The position numbers were made by a program, and so were the translations under genes. The notes under the pieces were generated by a model, which saw only the letters and a program-made list of their open reading frames with translations, was not told the DNA's origin and made no database searches. A stretch of DNA of 64,000 nt from CAVPDG01 sp963702535 (GTDB lineage Bacteria > Chloroflexota > Anaerolineae > Anaerolineales > UBA4823). Below are positions 36,579-45,088 of this stretch, in pieces (the first letter of the stretch is position 1; every line of letters begins with the position of its first letter). The DNA is taken from contig CAVPDG010000013.1 in NCBI GenBank assembly GCA_963702535.1, positions 62,001 through 126,000 of the forward strand. Direction: 5' to 3'.

Positions 36579-37868
36579 TCATTCGCTAGGTTCCATCGTG
36601 AGCATCTTATTGATTGCGTGGGTGGCCTCTTCCCGTCGGACTGAGAGTTGTGTGCCTGTGCTCAGGTCTTTGATGGCCACAAGGTTATTGCGGATCTCTT
36701 CGCTGCCCAAGACCACCGCCAGGCGAATACCCGCCCGGTCTGCATACTTGAACTGCTTTCCGAGCTTCGCTGCCTCTGGATAGCAGTCGACCTGGATACC
36801 CGCTTCACGCAGCTCAGCCGCCAGGGTTAAGGATGCCGGTTGCGATTCTTCATCGAAAACAGTTACCAGGACAGAAGCGGGATGTAACACCAGGTCTCTG
36901 GGAAGCAGGTTGTGCTTTTGCAGGATCAGAGAGATAACCATATCTCCCATCGCAAAGCCTGCGGCGGGTAGGGGCTCACCGCCCACCGCTTCCATCAAGT
37001 TGTCATAGCGCCCGCCGCCCAATACCGCCCGGCGGATATCCCCTTGCGCTTCCTGGGCTTCGAAGACAATCCCGGTATAGTAATCCAGCCCGCGGATAAT
37101 TCCCGGATCGTACAATACCCAGGCGCTCAAGCCCATTGCCTTCATTGCGTTGAAGAAGCGGGTGAGCTCGCCAGATTTCTTCCAAAGGTCTTCATTCGCC
37201 AGCATCTTTTTTAGGGAATCGAGGGTTGCAGCGCTTATACCCAGCTCCCCTGCATAAGCTTCCCATTCAGCTTCCGCTAGCTTATCCCTGCGGTCGATCA
37301 GCCGGAAGATGGTTGGGTGATCCGATGCGGGTACTCCCATCGCCGCTAACTCTGCCTCGACCAACCGGCGATCATTGACATGGATATTGACCTGGCTGGG
37401 GCTGAGACCCACTTCGCCAAAAAAGCTGGCAACGATGGCGACAACCTCAGCATCTGCCTCGGGCGAGCTTACCCCAAGCAGGTCGACATTCCACTGGAAA
37501 AATTCCCTCGAGCGCCCTTTTTGAGGACGCTCATACCGCCAGCATGGACCGAAGGACCACCAGCGCAGCGGGTAGACAAGCTGGCGCTGCCGTTTCGCCA
37601 CCATGCGCGCCAGCGTTGGCGTGAGTTCCGGGCGCAAAGTGATCAAGTTCCCGTCGCGATCTGGAAATACATACGATTGCTGATTGACCAGTTCATCGCC
37701 CGATTTTGCCGCATACAGCTCGATGCTCTCCAGATATGGACCTTCGTACTCCTGGTACCCGAAAGATCCGGCGACTTTCCCGGCTGTGTTGTATAGCCAG
37801 GTGCGGATCGCCATTTCTTCGGGATAGAAATCTCGCGTGCCTTTTACAGAGAGAATGGGTGTTTTCAT
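36579..37868 (-). CDS. hisS: Histidyl-tRNA synthetase
   Basis: 429 residues of standard length. Motif 2 is in PLRWWSFGPCWRYERPQKGR with EFFQWNVDLLG; the His-specific block is RGLDYYTGIVFEAQ, and motif 3 is LGGGRYDNLMEAVGG...AAGFAMGDM. A class II C-terminal anticodon-binding domain follows (VLVTVFDEESQPASLTLAAE). It charges tRNA-His in the cytoplasm. It is at the end of the exonuclease-YyaL-ScpA run and may be co-transcribed with it. Confidence 0.97.
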   Translation of the reverse strand: MKTPILSVKGTRDFYPEEMAIRTWLYNTAGKVAGSFGYQEYEGPYLESIELYAAKSGDELVNQQSYVFPDRDGNLITLRPELTPTLARMVAKRQRQLVYPLRWWSFGPCWRYERPQKGRSREFFQWNVDLLGVSSPEADAEVVAIVASFFGEVGLSPSQVNIHVNDRRLVEAELAAMGVPASDHPTIFRLIDRRDKLAEAEWEAYAGELGISAATLDSLKKMLANEDLWKKSGELTRFFNAMKAMGLSAWVLYDPGIIRGLDYYTGIVFEAQEAQGDIRRAVLGGGRYDNLMEAVGGEPLPAAGFAMGDMVISLILQKHNLLPRDLVLHPASVLVTVFDEESQPASLTLAAELREAGIQVDCYPEAAKLGKQFKYADRAGIRLAVVLGSEEIRNNLVAIKDLSTGTQLSVRREEATHAINKMLTMEPSE

Positions 37869-37943
37869 CGGTCAGCTCTTCAGGAAGAATAGGGGTGGGG
37901 AAATCATCGCTTCGCGTCTGGCTGGCGTTATCGAGTAGCCAGG

Positions 37944-38525
37944 TTATTCAGGCATTTCCGTTTTTGCGATCCGGTGTAGGACTTCTCGCGCTAATAGGGT
38001 ATCATCCAGGGCGCGGTGCGTGTTGCGCAAGGGAATCTTCAATTGTTTGCCGGCGGTATCCAGGGATTGCCAGCGGTAGGAGCCGCGCACCGCATCCCAC
38101 TCCCCATAGAATTGCGCATACAGCTTCATGATGCAGAATGCATTTGCGAGCTGTGAAGAGCGCCAGGGCATGCGATATTTGGCGTGCGTCTGTTGTAACA
38201 TGCGCAAATCGAATTCGGCGTTATAGATACCGATTGCTCGACCAGCAAGCAGTGTTTCAATTTCGGGCCAGACCTTGTACCAGGGCGGCGCACTGCTCAC
38301 CAGCTCATTGGTGATCCCGTGAATTTGGGTCGTCTGTGGCGGTATTTTTACCGTCGGTTTTACCAGGGATTGGTAGACCGGTGCGCCGTCCGGATCGATG
38401 ATGCAAATCTCGATGATCTCGCTGGCTCGATCCGTGCCGGTGGTCTCGGTATCCAGGTAAAGCGGCAGTAATTCCAGCTTCTGGCGCGCGGTTTGGATGG
38501 CATTGCTCCGTGAGGAGATCGTCAT
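37944..38525 (-). CDS. DEDDh 3'-5' exonuclease (DnaQ-like)
   Basis: 193 residues from ATG at 38525. Exo I YLDTETTG, the second Asp in IYNAEFDLRML, and the DEDDh ending NTHRALDDTLLAREV are all present. Such enzymes trim DNA or RNA 3' ends in repair or proofreading. It starts four bases after the YyaL stop, suggesting translational coupling. Confidence 0.85.
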   Translation of the reverse strand: MTISSRSNAIQTARQKLELLPLYLDTETTGTDRASEIIEICIIDPDGAPVYQSLVKPTVKIPPQTTQIHGITNELVSSAPPWYKVWPEIETLLAGRAIGIYNAEFDLRMLQQTHAKYRMPWRSSQLANAFCIMKLYAQFYGEWDAVRGSYRWQSLDTAGKQLKIPLRNTHRALDDTLLAREVLHRIAKTEMPE

Positions 38526-38529
38526 AGCT

Positions 38530-40578
38530 CTAGGTATCCCTCCCGGGCTCCAGTTGCCGCAGCAGATCTTGCGGGTCATTCACGGGTAACAGGCAAGCCA
38601 TATTCTCACACACATAGGCAGTTGGCAGGTCGTTAACCATCCTGCGCCCCTCCAACAGCAATGGAGAGGCGGGCGCGATGGGATAGGCTGACCTGGCGAA
38701 GATGACGTCCGGCCGGTATTGGCGCCACAGAGCTTCTTCCAGGGAGCGGGTTGCCGGATCAGCCGCATCCCCGATGATGGCAACCTCCCGACCAGGATTG
38801 CTCAGCAGGTCATCTACACAAAGCCAATAAGCAAATGCAGTTGGGTAGCGGATGGCTGGCTGTGTCATTCTGGCTGATAGTTCTTCTGCCAGCTCTCGCC
38901 ATTCCATCCGTCCAGTATAGCTGGATAACTGGAGCAGGGCGCTGGCAGCGAGTGCGTTGCCGCTGGGGGTCGTATTATCCTGGAAATCCCGTGGGCGCAA
39001 GATTAAGCCCTCCTGGCTTTCCCTTGTATCGAAAAATCCGCCGTCCGGGCTTCGAAAATCCTGGAGCAGATCTTCTGCCAGCTGAAACGCCCACTGGAAC
39101 CACTCTGGATTTGGATCGCTTTGATAGAGGGAAAGAAAAGCCAGAGTCAGTGCTGCATAATCTTCCAGGTATGCCGGGTGTTGCGCCTTGCCGTTCCTCC
39201 AGGAGCGCAGCAGCGAGCCGTTCTGGTAGAGGTGTTCTTTGAGAAAGCTCCCACAGCGCACGGCCCCCTGTAGATAGGTCCGGTCAAGATACCTCGCTGC
39301 TTCGGAGAATGCGATCAGCGCCAGTGCGTTCCACAGGCAGATCACCTTATCATCCCTGGCGGGGGGTACGCGCAACTGTCTGTGGTCCAGGAGCTGCTTG
39401 TGGATGCTTTCCAATCGGCGTGCTACATCTTGTACCGGCAAGCCAAAGCGGTGAGCTATAGCCTCATCGGTCAAAACGCGCTGGAGGATGTTCTTGCCTT
39501 CAAAATTGCCATGTTCCGTGACGCCATAGGCGGCAGCAAAGAGCTCAAATTCGTCATTATCCTCTAGAATCGCTCTTAGCTCGGTGAGGGACCACACGTA
39601 GTATTTTCCTTCATCACCCTCGGAGTCTGCATCCAGGCTGCTGTAAAATCCTCCGCCCGGATCAGAGAGCTCCCGCATCATGAAATCCAGAGTTTTTACC
39701 ACGATTTCTCGATACTCTGGCCGACCGGTCAGCGAGAACGCGTGCAGGTAAACGAGCGCGAGCTGGGCATTATCATAGAGCATTTTTTCGAAGTGGGGTA
39801 CTTTCCAGTCGTTATCTGTGCTATAGCGCGAAAAGCCGCCGCCGAGAACATCGTACATGCCCCCACGCGCCATCGCATCCAGCGTTTGGAACGCCATGTC
39901 GCCCGCCAGGGTATCGCCGCGCCGCGCTCTGCGCAGCAAGAACTCGATCGCCAGCGGCTGCGGGAATTTCGGAGCGCTTCCCCATCCACCGAATTTCCAA
40001 TCAAATGCCTGGGCAAGGTTTTGGACCGCCTGGTCTAAATCCTCATTGCCAGGTGGCTGGCGGCGTTCGGGAATATTCTCCGCATTCTTCAGGTAATCGG
40101 TAATTTTCGCCGCCGAGACCAGAATTTGCTCCCGGTCTTGACTCCAAACCTGGATGATTCTGGATAGAACATCGCGAAAGGAAGGTAAATTATGCCTGCT
40201 AACCGGGGGAAAATACGTCCCTCCGTAGAAAGGCTGCCCCTCCGGCGTCAGGAACACACTCATCGGCCAGCCGCCATGCCCCGTAGTGGCTACCACTGCG
40301 TTCATGTAAATATGGTCAAGGTCGGGTCTTTCTTCCCGGTCGACTTTGATGTTTATAAAATGCTTGTTCATCAGCGCGGCGGTCTCAGCATCTTCAAAGG
40401 ATTCATGCGCCATCACATGGCACCAATGACAGGCTGCATAGCCAATGCTGAGAAAGATGGGTTTTGCCTCCCGGCGCGCTCGCTCCAACGCCTCTGAACC
40501 CCATGGATACCAATCGACGGGGTTCTCAGCATGTTGGAGCAGGTATGGCGAATTCGCGTCGTTTAACCGGTTAGTCAT
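38530..40578 (-). CDS. YyaL/DUF255-type thioredoxin-domain protein
   Basis: 682 residues. The N-terminal thioredoxin-like domain has the signature NPVDWYPWGSEALERARREA, LSIGYAACHWCHVMAHESFE and FLTPEGQPFYGGTYFPP. The rest is an (alpha/alpha)6 glycosidase-like toroid (DAMARGGMYDVLGGGFSRYS, YDNAQLALVYLHAFSL). This is the SSP411/YyaL family, in which the CHWC pair stands in place of a normal CxxC. The reaction is not settled. Its ATG overlaps the scpA stop by one base. Confidence 0.9.
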   Translation of the reverse strand: MTNRLNDANSPYLLQHAENPVDWYPWGSEALERARREAKPIFLSIGYAACHWCHVMAHESFEDAETAALMNKHFINIKVDREERPDLDHIYMNAVVATTGHGGWPMSVFLTPEGQPFYGGTYFPPVSRHNLPSFRDVLSRIIQVWSQDREQILVSAAKITDYLKNAENIPERRQPPGNEDLDQAVQNLAQAFDWKFGGWGSAPKFPQPLAIEFLLRRARRGDTLAGDMAFQTLDAMARGGMYDVLGGGFSRYSTDNDWKVPHFEKMLYDNAQLALVYLHAFSLTGRPEYREIVVKTLDFMMRELSDPGGGFYSSLDADSEGDEGKYYVWSLTELRAILEDNDEFELFAAAYGVTEHGNFEGKNILQRVLTDEAIAHRFGLPVQDVARRLESIHKQLLDHRQLRVPPARDDKVICLWNALALIAFSEAARYLDRTYLQGAVRCGSFLKEHLYQNGSLLRSWRNGKAQHPAYLEDYAALTLAFLSLYQSDPNPEWFQWAFQLAEDLLQDFRSPDGGFFDTRESQEGLILRPRDFQDNTTPSGNALAASALLQLSSYTGRMEWRELAEELSARMTQPAIRYPTAFAYWLCVDDLLSNPGREVAIIGDAADPATRSLEEALWRQYRPDVIFARSAYPIAPASPLLLEGRRMVNDLPTAYVCENMACLLPVNDPQDLLRQLEPGRDT

Positions 40579-41357
40579 TATTCACCAAATTCGAGCTCGA
40601 ACTCCTCGCTATCATCCCACTGGTCTGAAGGCTCAATCTCGATATCTCCAAAGAGGGTCTGCTGGCGGGCATTCACCAGGTGACGCTTGATCAGCTCCAA
40701 AACCGCCAAAAAGGAAACGACGATCTCGATGCGAGACGGTTTCGTGCTCAGGATATTTCTGAAGGTGAATCGCCCCGTCTGGATCAGGTTTTGCTTGATC
40801 AAATTGATTTTTTGCCGGATTGTAATCATAGGAGGACTGACCACCGATTTTAATTCCAACCGGTCATCAACCTTGAACAAGATATTTTGCGCCGAGTTTA
40901 CCAGGTCGCTTAAACTCACATCACTCAGATCTAAAGTTCCTTCTACGCGGGTAGGGGGGACGAGTCGTAAGAATGAGCGATACCCGTTTGTCTCTCGATT
41001 TCCCAATAGCTCGGCGATTTTTCGATAGCGCCGGTAGATCATCAACTGCCGCGCCAGGGCTTCACCGGGATCTTCCTCGCCTTCCTCCCGCACCGGAGGT
41101 CGCGGCAACAGCGCCTCAGACTTGATCAACAACAGCTTCGCCGCGATCACCAGGAATGCAGACACTTCTTCGGCCATGAGCTCCGGCAGCCGGTGCATAT
41201 GCTCCAAGTATTGATCGGTTACCTGCGCCAGCGCCAGCTTGGTAATATCCAACTCAGCCCGCTCGATCAGGTGCAACAGCAGGTCCAGCGGTCCTTCGAA
41301 GACGGAGGTCGCCACGTGGTAGCTATGGGATTGGTACGCAACCGGGCTAAGACTCAT
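40578..41357 (-). CDS. scpA: Segregation and condensation protein A
   Basis: About 259 residues from ATG at 41357 (the frame is open upstream, but MSLSPVAYQSHSYHVATSVF with FEGPLDLLLHLIERAELDIT is the typical opening). The N-terminal SMC-binding region and the C-terminal winged helix (SRIEIVVSFLAVLELIKRHL) are present. ScpA is the kleisin of the SMC condensin that holds sister chromosomes. The usual partner gene scpB is not next to it; instead the gene overlaps yyaL. A TATAAT lies seven bases before the ATG, suggesting leaderless transcription. Confidence 0.88.
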   Translation of the reverse strand: MSLSPVAYQSHSYHVATSVFEGPLDLLLHLIERAELDITKLALAQVTDQYLEHMHRLPELMAEEVSAFLVIAAKLLLIKSEALLPRPPVREEGEEDPGEALARQLMIYRRYRKIAELLGNRETNGYRSFLRLVPPTRVEGTLDLSDVSLSDLVNSAQNILFKVDDRLELKSVVSPPMITIRQKINLIKQNLIQTGRFTFRNILSTKPSRIEIVVSFLAVLELIKRHLVNARQQTLFGDIEIEPSDQWDDSEEFELEFGE

Positions 41358-41364
41358 CGGCAAG

Positions 41365-41370
41365 ATTATA
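41365..41370 (-). promoter_or_regulatory. -10 element just before scpA
   Basis: TATAAT on the minus strand, seven bases before the scpA ATG. A transcription start at the usual distance would fall on the start codon. A second TATAAT lies about 20 bases upstream and could give a short leader instead. Confidence 0.4.
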
Positions 41371-41400
41371 CCTGACATCCCACCCATTATAATTAAGCGA

Positions 41401-41487
41401 GTTCGGGATAAGTGTCTTTTTGGGGTTTTCGTGCGGCGCAGCCGTACGAAAACCCCAAACAAGCAGTACTTTTCCACTAACCCGAAC
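41401..41487. repeat. Nested inverted repeat between scpA and trxA
   Basis: Outer arms GTTCGGGATAAGTG and CACTAACCCGAAC enclose an inner hairpin TTTGGGGTTTTCGTGCGGC / GCCGTACGAAAACCCCAAAC. It occupies the divergent promoter gap. The same nested design with a GCGGC..GCCGC tip is found at 33550 and 48869. Confidence 0.5.
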
Positions 41488-41564
41488 CAACGTTATTTAG
41501 ATGATGCTGTAACCTTTTTTGCGCTCTTGCATCAAAGATATAGACTTTTTCAAGGAGGCAGGCT

Positions 41565-41912
41565 ATGATCAGCGAACCTATACATGTGACGGATGCGGCT
41601 TTTGAAAAGACCGTTTTGCAGTCAGCAGTACCCACAATTGTGGATTTTTGGGCGCCTTGGTGTGGTCCTTGCCGGAGCGTTGCACCGGTGCTCGATAAAT
41701 TGGCAAAAGAATATGCCGGGAAGCTGTTGGTAGCGAAAGTGAATACCGACGAGAATCCCGACTGGGCAGGCAGGTATGGAGTGCAGGGAATTCCCACCAT
41801 GTTGTTTGTCGCCAATGGTAAAGTGATCCACCGCCAGGTCGGTGCGCTTCCGGAGCCATTCTTGCGGGATGTCGTTGCCCAATTCTTGGACGTCGTTGCC
41901 CAAAAACAATAG
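41565..41912 (+). CDS. trxA: Thioredoxin
   Basis: 115 residues with GGAGG before the ATG. The active site WAPWCGPCRSVAPVLDKLA has Cys33 and Cys36, and the cis-Pro loop is GIPTMLFVANG. It is a cytoplasmic disulfide reductase. The only plus-strand gene between scpA and murA; a strong terminator follows. Confidence 0.95.
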   Translation: MISEPIHVTDAAFEKTVLQSAVPTIVDFWAPWCGPCRSVAPVLDKLAKEYAGKLLVAKVNTDENPDWAGRYGVQGIPTMLFVANGKVIHRQVGALPEPFLRDVVAQFLDVVAQKQ

Positions 41913-41937
41913 ACGACCTGGATATCGCTGGATGAAT

Positions 41938-41980
41938 AGTCCAGGACGGCTGGAGTTACCCTCAGCCGTCCTGGACTTTT
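41938..41980. terminator. Bidirectional terminator between trxA and murA
   Basis: Perfect 15-base arms AGTCCAGGACGGCTG and CAGCCGTCCTGGACT with a ten-base loop, then TTT on the plus side. It separates two convergent genes. Confidence 0.75.
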
Positions 41981-41993
41981 GAGTGTCTATCGA

Positions 41994-43286
41994 CTACTCC
42001 TCATTGAGACGCTCGATCCGGGCGCCTAAATTACGGAGTTTTTCGTCGACCCGCTCGTAGCCACGGTCGATTTGCCCGATATTTCGGATGACAGACTGCC
42101 CATGGGCAGATAATGCGGCGATCAATAGCGACATGCCTGCCCGGATATCCGGGCTTTCCATTTTCTCCCCGTAAAGGGTCGTGGGACCTTGGACGATGCA
42201 GCGGTGTGGGTCGCAGAGCACGATCTGGGCGCCCATGCTGACCAGCTTATCGATGAAGAACATGCGGCTTGGATACATCCAGTCATGAAATAGAACGCTG
42301 CCTCGTGATTGTGTCGCAACCACAATAGCAATACTCATTAAGTCCGTGGGGAATGCCGGCCAGGGCATCACGCTGATCTCAGGGATGGCATCGCCCAGGT
42401 CAGGATGTACCTCCAGGGATTGCTCCCCCGGTACGATGATATCCTCCCCTTCATTCATCCAGATGACGCCTAACCGGCTGAACACCATTTTGATCAGATC
42501 CAGATATTGCGGTCCTGCATTGCGAATGCGGATCGAGCCTCCTGTTACCACAGTCGCTCCGATATAGCTGACGACCTCCAGGTAATCGGGTCCAATCGCG
42601 AATTCTCCGCCGTGTAATTTGGCTACACCCTGGATGTGTAATGTGTTCGAGCCGATATGATCGATTTGCGCGCCAAGCGCATTGAGGAAAAAGCAGAGTT
42701 CCTGGATATGCGGTTCAGAAGCCGCATTGCGTATGACGGTATGCCCAGGAGCAGTTACGGCTGCCATGATAGCGTTCTCGGTAGCCGTCACGCTTGCCTC
42801 ATCGAGCAGGATGTTCGCTCCTTGGAAATTCAGAGATTTAAAATGAAAGTACCTGCCTTCTCTATCGAATTCTGCTAATGCGCCAAGTGACTCGAGTGCG
42901 AGTAGATGTGTGTCAACCCGACGGCGACCGATGACATCTCCGCCGGGTGGGGGGAGCTTCAGCTCGCCTGCCCGAGCAATCATCGGACCCGCCAGCAATA
43001 TCGATGCGCGTATTTTCCGGCAGAGATCCGGATCTAGATCTGCAGGTCTTACTTCTTTTGCCCAGATCTTCAATGTGTTGTTGCCCAGGGATTCGATCTG
43101 AACACCCAGGCTGGCAAGTAGCGCGCGCATGGTCAGCACATCGTTGATCTCTGGAACATTATGCAAAATGATCGGTTCATCGGTCAACGTGCAGGCTGCC
43201 AGCATGGGGAGTGCCGCGTTCTTATTCCCTGCAGGCGTTACTTCTCCTTTGAGTGGGTGATTCCCTTCGATCAGAAACTTTGCCAT
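41994..43286 (-). CDS. murA: UDP-N-acetylglucosamine 1-carboxyvinyltransferase with Cys-to-Asp loop
   Basis: 430 residues. EPSP-synthase-like fold with GNKNAALPMLAACTL near the N-terminus and RGSVLFHDWMYPSRMFFIDK later. The catalytic loop reads PPPGGDVIGRRRVDTHLLAL with Asp at residue 117, the position of Cys115 in E. coli MurA (GGCxIGxRPVDLH). The enzyme adds enolpyruvate to UDP-GlcNAc, the first step of peptidoglycan synthesis. Asp at this place is known in mycobacterial and chlamydial MurA and gives resistance to fosfomycin while preserving activity. It is transcribed alone, convergent with trxA. Confidence 0.92.
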   Translation of the reverse strand: MAKFLIEGNHPLKGEVTPAGNKNAALPMLAACTLTDEPIILHNVPEINDVLTMRALLASLGVQIESLGNNTLKIWAKEVRPADLDPDLCRKIRASILLAGPMIARAGELKLPPPGGDVIGRRRVDTHLLALESLGALAEFDREGRYFHFKSLNFQGANILLDEASVTATENAIMAAVTAPGHTVIRNAASEPHIQELCFFLNALGAQIDHIGSNTLHIQGVAKLHGGEFAIGPDYLEVVSYIGATVVTGGSIRIRNAGPQYLDLIKMVFSRLGVIWMNEGEDIIVPGEQSLEVHPDLGDAIPEISVMPWPAFPTDLMSIAIVVATQSRGSVLFHDWMYPSRMFFIDKLVSMGAQIVLCDPHRCIVQGPTTLYGEKMESPDIRAGMSLLIAALSAHGQSVIRNIGQIDRGYERVDEKLRNLGARIERLNEE

Positions 43287-43376
43287 TAGAAATTTAGCCT
43301 CGTGTTTGTTTATGTCGGAGATGCCTGGCTTAACAATCTGTCAGGTGGATCAGGATGGTATAGCACGTCTCCTTGC

Positions 43377-43382
43377 TATAAT
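43377..43382 (+). promoter_or_regulatory. -10 element abutting the prepilin peptidase start
   Basis: TATAAT ends six bases before the ATG at 43389. Transcription would begin at or next to the start codon, implying a leaderless message; no ribosome binding site is present. Confidence 0.4.
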
Positions 43383-43388
43383 ACACCT

Positions 43389-44153
43389 ATGTTTTGGTTT
43401 TTGGCAATTGTTCTCTCAGGCTGGTTGGTTGGGGGGGTGGTTAATTACCTCTCAGATTTCCTGCCGCTGGAGCGGAAGCTCGTCTTGCCGTATTGCCTGA
43501 CCTGCCGGAAGCCGGTTGGTGTTCTTTCATATCTGTTCGTGCCCGGTCAGTGCAGTCATTGTGGGCGCTCGCGTGGGATCCGGACGTACATCGTCTACAT
43601 CTCTTCTATCATATTCTTGATGATACTCTGGATGTTTCCGCATCCGGATATCGGTTTTTCCCTTAGTGTCGTGGTGTGCATCTACTTTGGCATCGTCATC
43701 GTTGTTGACCTGGAGCACCGCTTGATCCTTCATCCGGTCAGCATTGCCGGGAGTCTGATCGGTCTGGTGCTTGGGGTGCTGACTCACGGCTTTCGCGCTA
43801 CACTGATCGGCGGCGTGGCGGGATTCCTGATGATGTATTTGCTCTATCTTGGCGGGCGCTTATTTATCCGGCTCCTGGTCCGTTGGCGAAATTATTCAGG
43901 CGTAGATGAGGCTCTTGGTTTTGGCGATGTGATCCTGGCGGGAATCATCGGATTGATGCTGGGTTGGCCCGGCATCGTGGTTGGCTTGATTTTTGCCGTT
44001 ATCCTGGCTGGTTTCTTCAGCCTGGCATACCTGCTGGTTTTGTTCCTTTCTCATCGCTACAGGTCGAATGTAACCATTGCCTATGGTCCTTACCTGGTTG
44101 GCAGCGCCTTCCTCCTGTTATTCGTCAAAGATTTCCTTGCAAGTATGTTTTAA
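43389..44153 (+). CDS. Prepilin peptidase (A24 family)
   Basis: 254 residues. Begins MFWFLAIVLSGWLVGGVVNY, then the zinc-binding CLTC and CSHC pairs, a feature of the PilD-type cytoplasmic domain. Catalytic Asp residues lie in VVDLEHRLI and GFGDVI. About seven to eight helices. It cuts the leader of type IV prepilins or pseudopilins at the membrane. The next genes encode TadE/TadG-like proteins. Confidence 0.9.
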   Translation: MFWFLAIVLSGWLVGGVVNYLSDFLPLERKLVLPYCLTCRKPVGVLSYLFVPGQCSHCGRSRGIRTYIVYISSIIFLMILWMFPHPDIGFSLSVVVCIYFGIVIVVDLEHRLILHPVSIAGSLIGLVLGVLTHGFRATLIGGVAGFLMMYLLYLGGRLFIRLLVRWRNYSGVDEALGFGDVILAGIIGLMLGWPGIVVGLIFAVILAGFFSLAYLLVLFLSHRYRSNVTIAYGPYLVGSAFLLLFVKDFLASMF

Positions 44154-44356
44154 ACCCCCTTAACTGCGTAACTCCGGTTTTTTTAGCTCTCCCTAACAAA
44201 TCTATAAGCGCAATCTGCAACTTTTAGTACTTAGGTAACATAGTGCACAACCTACTTATCCCTATAATGAAAGTAGGGAAATTCTGTGTGTTTAAATTGT
44301 ATTTATTCATATGCGATCATAATTGTTTGCTAACTGTCTGAATAAGGGGAACTGAT

Positions 44357-45088
44357 TTGAAACATGTGTTGAAATCTCGTGTTCTCGAGCACCTATCCAG
44401 GCGAAGCCGCGGCCAGGGCTTGGTGGAGACGGCCATCCTCTTCCCTCTTCTATTGATGGTCGTATCCGGGCTGACAGAGTTCGGTTTTCTCCTCAATGAC
44501 TACCTGGCTTTGCAGGATGCGGCGCGCAACGCTGCCCGGTTTGCTGCGGATGGCATGTACAACTTCCGCGATGGCAACCACAGTTGTACCGCAGGGACGG
44601 GCACGCGGGATTTCTACCGCCAGGCAGCCTGCCTGGTCAACCAGGAGCTCTCCCAGGAACGCCCGGAGATCACACTCGATCTGGGTACCGGGGAAGATGA
44701 CATCGTAGTCTCTGCCTTCAGCGTAGCGCAAGATTATTGCCAGTCGCCGGTAAGCTACCCACCAAATCCGCGTGTCCCACCCAACCCGGGAATCTCATGT
44801 GTGACAATGCGCCATCCAGGAGAACATGGCGAAGCTGGCTGGTCTGAGGCTCTGGATTCGACGGGCGTCCGTAATCAGTCCTCCCGTATACCCATAGCGG
44901 ATATTAATGCCCGGCTGGATACGGCTGCACCCAGTACGGGATTCGTCACTGTCGAGGTATTTTATACCTACGAGCAGAAATTGAAACTGCCGTGGATCAC
45001 GGTCTTTTTAGCAGACCCAATCCTACTTCACAACTACGCCTTGATGCCGCTCGTCTCGGCGGAGCCTACACCAACACCGATCCCATGA
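44357..45088 (+). CDS. TadE-like pseudopilin with long outer domain
   Basis: About 243 residues from TTG with AAGGGGAA upstream. The basic N-terminus and the block RGQGLVETAILFPLLLMVVS, followed by FLLNDYLALQDAARNAARFA, are the TadE signature. The outer domain holds a few Cys (SCTAGTGTRDFYRQAACLVN). It ends with a membrane-proximal segment containing LPWITVFLADPILLHNYALM. TadE proteins are minor pseudopilins of tight-adherence pili. Its stop overlaps the next ATG (ATGA). Confidence 0.75.
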   Translation: MKHVLKSRVLEHLSRRSRGQGLVETAILFPLLLMVVSGLTEFGFLLNDYLALQDAARNAARFAADGMYNFRDGNHSCTAGTGTRDFYRQAACLVNQELSQERPEITLDLGTGEDDIVVSAFSVAQDYCQSPVSYPPNPRVPPNPGISCVTMRHPGEHGEAGWSEALDSTGVRNQSSRIPIADINARLDTAAPSTGFVTVEVFYTYEQKLKLPWITVFLADPILLHNYALMPLVSAEPTPTPIP

